Shown here piece by piece: positions 59,201-64,000 of a DNA stretch of 64,000 nt. Within the stretch, counting starts at the first letter, position 1. Every line of letters begins with the position of its first letter. A program made the position numbers and the translations under genes. The stretch covers positions 7,256,501 through 7,320,500 of the forward strand of contig NC_061140.1 of assembly GCF_905220365.1 (NCBI RefSeq), read 5' to 3'. Source of the DNA: Vanessa cardui. Its lineage: Eukaryota > Arthropoda > Insecta > Lepidoptera > Nymphalidae. The notes beneath the pieces are model-generated. The model worked only from the letters and a program-made list of their open reading frames with translations, searched no databases and was not told the DNA's origin.

Positions 59201-61645
59201 GGCTAACCATGCCCGAGTGGAAGGGACGCGTGCCTCTCACTCGCTCTCATTGTGAGCGCATAACGTGATCGGAGCGTAACGCAATTTCTTGAAGTGTCAC
59301 CCGGCAAACCAATTTATAAGACGTTGTCACGTCAAAAAAGACAAGGAAGACTATTGAAGTCGTTCACCACGTCCGGTGATACCGTTAGTACTACGTTCCT
59401 TTGGACCACCGCCTCCATTGTCCGGGTCTTCAGGGTGTTTTAAGGCATCGATGGTTGAGTGACTCGCCCTGTTTCCCGGAAATAGCTCCCCGAACAGTCG
59501 CAGGAGATCTGGCGGTAGTTATTCCGTAACAGGAGCGCCGTATATTCGGAGCTTCCCTTGCAAACCACGATAGGGGCGCCACTTTGCTCTCTGTTTACCT
59601 TTTCTAACTCCCCTTTCAACTGACGCTTTGCGGCCCACAGCTGTACCTCTAAGTTTGCGTTGAGCACGTTGCGCCTGCGACAGCGAACGTATGCCCTCCG
59701 CGCCCGGTTTGATGATGCCCGTAGCTGTGCTATTTCGAGCGACCACCAATATACCTTACGGCGCGATACGCTTCAAGCCGCCCAACGACTCGCCCTACTT
59801 CAAGTAAGGGATACCTAATCTACCAATTGATAAGGAAGCTTAAAGGGGATTCTCCTAACTTCGACAGTACCTTTTTTCATAGGATAACAGACGACGGACT
59901 TTTAACTTTATTCAGTGCGATATTTTTCGATGCTTAATAATTTATTCTACTTAAGGATTTGTGGGAATTATAATAATGACGTGAATTAGGTACGTGATGT
60001 ATTGCTCAATTTGCCGCCCCCTGGACGTGCCGCCCGCATGCGGTGCACGCGTTGCACACCCGCTTACGGCGGCCCTGCCAACCCGCATTGGAACAGCGTG
60101 GTGGAATATGTTCCAAAAACCTTCTTCTCAAAGGGAGAGGAGGCCTTTAGCCCTGTTGTGGGAATTTACAGGCTGTTATTGGGTGATATCATATTCAGTC
60201 GCATTGATTTTGAGTCTATTTTATAACGCCGCAGTAAAGAGGTTCTTGGTTCAAACCCCGATTCACTGCAATAAATTAGTTCTGCGTCGCAATCCGAAGG
60301 TAATAGAGTTAGAAGCCTTTATTTTATTTTTTTTGTGAAAGGATGTATATTGTTTGTCCTGCACCTGAAGTTATTCCCGTCGTGGCAATCCAATGGACAC
60401 ATTGGATTATGAAAAAGGAGAAACGCCCATATTTGTGCACTAAAAGCTATATGTGCTGCGCAAATAACTAGTCTCTAAAAACGGTGACCGTGGCAGAAAT
60501 CGGTCAGAACGACATCACCATCACTTTCACAATTAATATTGCCTAATATAATAAAAAAGCAATCTCTCGTTAATGAACTTTTTATTTTTCAGTGCCTCAG
60601 TCAATGCGTTTTTGCCAATTTACAAATGGTAAGATAATGTTTTATGTAAACGTTACTTAATAACTAGAATAGTCTTAGTCACAAATATGTTAATTCTCAG
60701 GTAGATTCAAAGGGTATCCCCCGTGAAGCGGAAATGTGGAATAAAGTACAAACATCAGTGACGTCTCAACAATCACGTGTAATACTACAGAACCAAATTC
60801 GAGCTTGTTTTCAAGAATTACAATCTGGTAACATATGAATTAATCAATTCTAAAAGCTACCAAAACTTCCAAATCATTTATATTTGATACAAATAGATAA
60901 TAGCAGGGCCGAATTAATAAGTCAAAAACCTTCTAACTTCCTTAAAGACTTTTTGTAACACTAAGTAATTTTAGTCATAATAAAGATTATCAATGTGTAT
61001 CATCGCCATACCTACTTCATTAACAATTCATTTTAATTTAATTACTTCTTTGTTAGTCGATGGGCCTCTGAGCAGTTGTATACCCTACCTATTGGTGCTC
61101 TGGGTCTGGATAACACCATCAGCCAAGCATATTAACGTATATAAACATAATTTGTAAATCATACACATGTGTCTACTAATATTGCACCATTGCACAACAT
61201 TTAATAATAATCACAAAGATGACAAGCCTTTTATGATTTAACCAAATAGGTACTTAACATAATATTACCTGTAGTATAAAGTTGCATACGTGCTGAATAA
61301 ATATAAGTACCTAAGGAACCATTTGTGAATTACGTCATACTTAGATGTCAGAGAGGGACTACCAGCACAAATTAAAAAACTACCGCAATAAAACGAAGGA
61401 ATTAAATATGCAATTTAAAATGTATAGACAACTATTAAGCTAATTTATATTGTCATTGATGTAAACAATTATATAATCTTTGAAACTTCCCAGAATCCGA
61501 AGAGAATGGATGTTCTTATTCTAACAAACTAGAACGCTGTCTGATGCTTCGATTTGCTGACAGGAAAGTTAATGCGACTCTAAATCAGCAATCGGCTACG
61601 AATTCAAGCTTTAACAGGTTTTTACACTTTAAATATGTAACATAA
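56249..61645 (+). CDS. Odorant-binding protein with a long C1-C2 insert, about 258 residues
   Basis: Four coding exons: 56249-56710, 60593-60628, 60701-60827 and 61494-61645, with phases 0, 0 and 1 agreeing. The start is MVTTWVIFFMLPILVSCSG, a signal peptide; an in-frame extension upstream to 56120 is unlikely. The cysteines follow the insect OBP rule: C1 in INSCNHIYD, C2-x3-C3 (CLSQC), 42 residues, C4 (RACFQ), 12 residues, C5-x8-C6 (CSYSNKLERC). The unusual part is about 120 hydrophilic residues, Asn/Asp/Arg-rich, between C1 and C2, all in exon 1. OBPs are small secreted carriers of hydrophobic ligands around sensory neurons; the long insert is reminiscent of the Obp59a group, but this is not proven. 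The last exon may run to TAA at 61643-61645, or splice on to 63655. Intron 1 (3.9 kb) carries a SINE split by a hAT-like element. Confidence 0.8.
56846..57034 (+). mobile_element. tRNA-derived SINE, 5' part, split by an insertion
   Basis: GAGGTGGCCCAGTGGTTAGA, ACGCGTGCATCTTAACCGAT and body as in 7741-8063, up to CCACCAACCCG. The rest continues at 60086 (CATTGGAACAGCGTGGTGGA). Confidence 0.85.
57035..60077 (+). mobile_element. hAT-like composite element, 3.04 kb, with 8-bp target duplication
   Basis: Flanked on both sides by CCAACCCG (57027-57034 and 60078-60085). Termini are CAGGCCCGCCGCTAGCA and, on the other strand, CAGGGCCGCCGTAAGCG, 13 of 17 matching; CAGG ends with 8-bp duplications are typical of hAT elements. 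No hAT transposase is seen. Inside are an RTE-like LINE piece (57380-58370) and GC-rich segments with overlapping open frames on both strands (58422-58956, 59440-59749) that I cannot assign. It is clearly GC-richer than the surroundings. Confidence 0.8.
57380..58370 (+). mobile_element. RTE-like LINE remnant inside the hAT-like element
   Basis: Reverse transcriptase parts in shifting frames: IPLHRGVRQGGIISPKLFTN (about 57469-57530), then HLRFADDIVIMADTLRDLQQ (57600-57660, with the FADD box) and LQEPIAIHGTVLEVVQKHFY (57718-57777). The C-terminal part follows: PVMTYGAETWTLT ... VAQRAMERAMLGVSRRDRIR (about 57935-58060) and WQWAGHICRRTDNRW. The end reads GGCCGGAAGTGGGCTGATGG then ATTGGATT. In-frame stops and frameshifts show that it is inactive. 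Confidence 0.8.
60086..60200 (+). mobile_element. tRNA-derived SINE, 3' part
   Basis: Continues the SINE from 57034: CATTGGAACAGCGTGGTGGA, CTTCTCAAAGGGAGAGGAGG and TGGGAATTTACAGGCTGTTA. Joining the halves across one copy of CCAACCCG gives the sequence of the uninterrupted copies elsewhere in the window. Confidence 0.85.
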
Positions 61646-61749
61646 TAATAGGCCATTAATTTTCTACTGTTGTGCAAAGATCTCCTCTATTTTCAAAGAG
61701 ATTTGGTGCTTGGTCAACTACACGCTACTTAAATGGGGATTTATATATA

Positions 61750-62347
61750 AATAAATAAAATTTTAACAAAAAGAAAAACCGACTTCAAACAAAACACTAT
61801 TTTAAAACAAATGAATATGCACGAAAAAGTAAGAAAAATAATTGCGTATTCAACATATTTTTTAGAGTCTTCCTAAGTTAAATGAAATGAAAAATATTAG
61901 ACTACTTAAAAGTCGATTAACGATTATATCATGTAGTTATAGTTATTGGTATATTTGGAGCCGGTGTCAGCCACGGTGCCCTTGCCCCAAAAATCAAAAG
62001 AAAGAAGCGATACGAGCCCCTTGATTGATCCAGTATATTATTGTGTAAAAGGTAATTTGTAAAAAACATATTTGTTAAAGTATTCTCGTAATGTTTTTTG
62101 ATAGATATACTGTAGGGTTTTATTGGCTGACACCGACTCCAAATATAACAATAATTATAACTACATGATATAATCGTTAATCGACTTTTAAGTAGTCTAA
62201 TATTTTTCATTTCATTTAACTTAGGAAGACTCTAAAAAATATGTTGAATACGCAATTATTTTTCTTACTTTTTCGTGCATATTCATTTGTTTTAAAATAG
62301 TGTTTTGTTTGAAGTCGGTTTTTCTTTTTGTTAAAATTTTATTTATT
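61750..62347. mobile_element. Large foldback with CCGACTTC ends
   Basis: Arms of about 221 bases (61750-61970 and 62127-62347) are near-perfect complements; the loop is 156 bases. The outer ends read AAAAACCGACTTCAAACAAA. The right arm runs directly into the CCGACTTC element copy 3. The minus-strand frame at 61929-62210 is an artefact. Confidence 0.85.
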
Positions 62348-63386
62348 TTTTGATTTTAAGTGAAGCTGATGTTGACTAACTAATTTTTTTTAATATGGAT
62401 AGATTAAGCGTTCCGTTTATATGAGTCAGAAACTACTTCGAGGACAATTTTTAAAAGAAACTTGCGAATAAAGCAAAAATAGACTTTCAAAAATGCGGAT
62501 TTAATACGTCACGCGGCGTAAACTACAAGGATCCCTCGAAAGAGCTGTAATCGAACTCAGCAAAAAAACTTTGAAAAAGACCAACTATATTTCGTACATC
62601 ATATGACATCACATCACATACACAAAATTTGATTAAAGATAGTAAGAAATTCTGCCCCATATCGCACCCTAATTGCGAGCCGTATAGGAGTTCCATCACT
62701 ACATAGTATAAAACAAAGTCGCTTTCTCTGTCCCTATATCTTTAAATCTACGCAACGGATTTTGATGCGGTTTTTTTTAAAAGATAGTGTGATTCAAGGG
62801 GAAGGTTTGTGTATATAATACATGAACAATATAGTAAAGAAACACTGATAATTTTAGAAGTTTGCGATGTGATGTCGTATATAAACAAATTCTGTAGTAT
62901 ATTTAGTATCAGTATTGCACCCGTGCGAGCCGGGGTGGGTAGCTAGTTGATTATAATATTCGACTATGATAATTACATAAACATAACTACATTACGGAAG
63001 GTGACTCAAATATCCAAATAACCTATAAATAAAAGATTCGACCGAGTATCGCTAACGTGCTCCTCAGAATTGTTCCGTTCCCTTCCGTTCCGTTACTTTG
63101 TCATGGATCCTGTGCTCAGAACCTTACCAAACTTTCACCAAATTACCCTTGAAGTATATATTTTATAATAAAAAAAGAATTATCAAAATTGGTTAACGTG
63201 ATTTTCAGTTATTCACCTATTTGTCGCGCATATACGTAATGCAAATTTAAGACTTATGTCGTTTTCACATGGATACCATCATCGGAAAAAAAAATAAAAA
63301 AAATGGGACCCCACGGGAAGCACTACCTTTCAAACAAAAAAAAAATTATCAAAATCGGTCCACCCAGTAAAAAGTTATGAGGTAAC

Positions 63387-63434
<48 letters not shown>

Positions 63435-63472
63435 GACGAATTGATAACCTCCTCCTTTTGGAAGTCGGTTGA
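62348..63472 (+). mobile_element. CCGACTTC-type element, copy 3
   Basis: Complement of 115-1310 over its whole length, ending TACAGACGAATTGATAACCT then GAAGTCGGTTGA. It has a 38-A run (63393-63430) and the nested Helitron-like body at 62695-62947 with GCGAGCCGGGGTGGGTAG and CTAGT. Confidence 0.8.
62695..62947 (+). mobile_element. Helitron-like element nested in copy 3
   Basis: Plus-strand version of 620-878: AGTATAAAACAAAGTCGCTT to GGGGTGGGTAGCTAGT. It sits at the same place as in copy 1, so the composite spread as one unit. Confidence 0.55.
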
Positions 63473-63654
63473 AAATAAGTGACATAATTTTACCAGGCGC
63501 ATGTAAATTACCTCGCCATGTTTTCCGTCGACGTCGACATCGAAATGAATGATTACTGCAGATTTTCCATAAAAAAGGAGTTCGAAATCTACGTTGTCTC
63601 CACTAAACCATCTTAGATCTCGTTTTATATACTGAACGCATTTCTTTATTTCAG

Positions 63655-63747
63655 GAAATGAATCATTGTAGCAGAGCTGTATTAAACATTAATCGAAACG
63701 AACTTATACTTCGCTGCATCGATTCTATTGGTATTTCTAAACCTTAA
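63655..63747 (+). CDS. Candidate terminal exon of the odorant-binding-protein gene
   Basis: After a good acceptor (TTTCTTTATTTCAG) a phase-0 frame of 30 codons begins EMNHCSRAVLNINRNELILR and closes with TAA after GISKP. It has two Cys 17 positions apart. The only phase-0 donor in the preceding exon is weak (GACAGGAAA|GTTAAT near 61568). Without the transposons at 61750-63472 the intron would be only some 350 bases. It could also be a chance frame. Confidence 0.3.
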   Translation, partial: EMNHCSRAVLNINRNELILRCIDSIGISKP

Positions 63748-64000
63748 TCTTCAAGAAAGATTTATATGGCCATAGTTATTATTATAAATGTATTTAGAAA
63801 TCACGGATTCCATTTGCAGAATGATATTTATGTGCATAAGAATGTTTTAATTTTTAGAATAGATTGTATTGAAGCAAAACAGAATAAAATCTGTAATTAA
63901 ATATTATATTCTATCAATATTTTCCTTACAATAATTCGCCCACAAAGTTATTTTTACAATTTCGTTACAGTTATTTTATTTTCTTAAATACAGAATAACA
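63748..64000. other. Window end, nothing recognised
   Basis: AT-rich sequence, no motif or open frame of note. Confidence 0.4.

Noticed and set aside
58422..59749. Several 75-102-codon frames on both strands inside the hAT-like element
   Set aside because: Overlapping, GC-rich and without recognisable domains; could hide a worn-out element gene but nothing can be supported.

Overview
The window is eukaryotic nuclear DNA, strongly AT-rich, and almost certainly from a moth or butterfly (Lepidoptera, probably a nymphalid-type butterfly). The evidence is spliced genes with GT-AG introns, TATA/initiator promoters of arthropod type, an insect odorant-binding protein gene, and a dense load of repeats typical of Lepidoptera: two SINE families, Helitron-like tails, mariner, hAT, Jockey-like and RTE-like LINE remains, and CCGACTTC foldback elements. 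There is no sign of prokaryotic or viral gene organisation. No tRNA, rRNA or CRISPR was found.

Most genes encode small secreted proteins. Left part (2.4-16.5 kb): a Thr/Glu-rich peptide with an amphipathic C-terminal helix (minus), a 64-residue peptide (plus), a 109-residue aromatic/charged protein (plus), two Gly-rich repeat proteins (GGPGGQQ heptads at 12.9 kb; 33-bp FGQNNGRG repeats at 15.1 kb) and a Pro/Val/Glu-rich protein that converges on the second one. Middle (21.6-32.5 kb): a 91-residue acidic secreted protein, a pair of paralogous Cys-module proteins (23.2 kb minus, 26 kb plus) flanking a 357-residue Lys-rich repeat protein, then a Trp/Gly-rich protein at 32 kb. Right part: a tandem triplication (about 37.1-52.1 kb) of a gene for a 45-residue peptide ending in Trp-Gly or Leu-Gly, then a two-exon secreted Gly/Ser/Tyr protein (53.5-54.5 kb) and an odorant-binding-protein gene with a very long segment between its first two conserved cysteines (56.2-61.6 kb).

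At least nine of these genes share one plan: a first coding exon of only 3-6 codons, a phase-0 intron, and a second exon that begins with the hydrophobic core of the signal peptide and carries nearly all the coding sequence. Several have a TATA box 25-35 bases before a TCA-type start. This plan is known from insect cuticle and other abundant secreted proteins. It suggests a co-regulated cluster of secreted products such as cuticle, silk, saliva or haemolymph peptides, though the actual tissue cannot be read from the sequence.

The most unusual items are: the Cys-module family (three C-x5-R-[ILV]-x-C units per protein); the triplicated short peptide with a C-terminal glycine that could be amidated; the possible choice between a secreted and a non-secreted N-terminus in the 357-residue protein by splicing a 60-base intron; and a 3.0-kb hAT-like element with an exact 8-bp target duplication inside a SINE, inside an intron of the odorant-binding-protein gene. 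Two copies of one element lie in opposite orientation near the two ends of the window.
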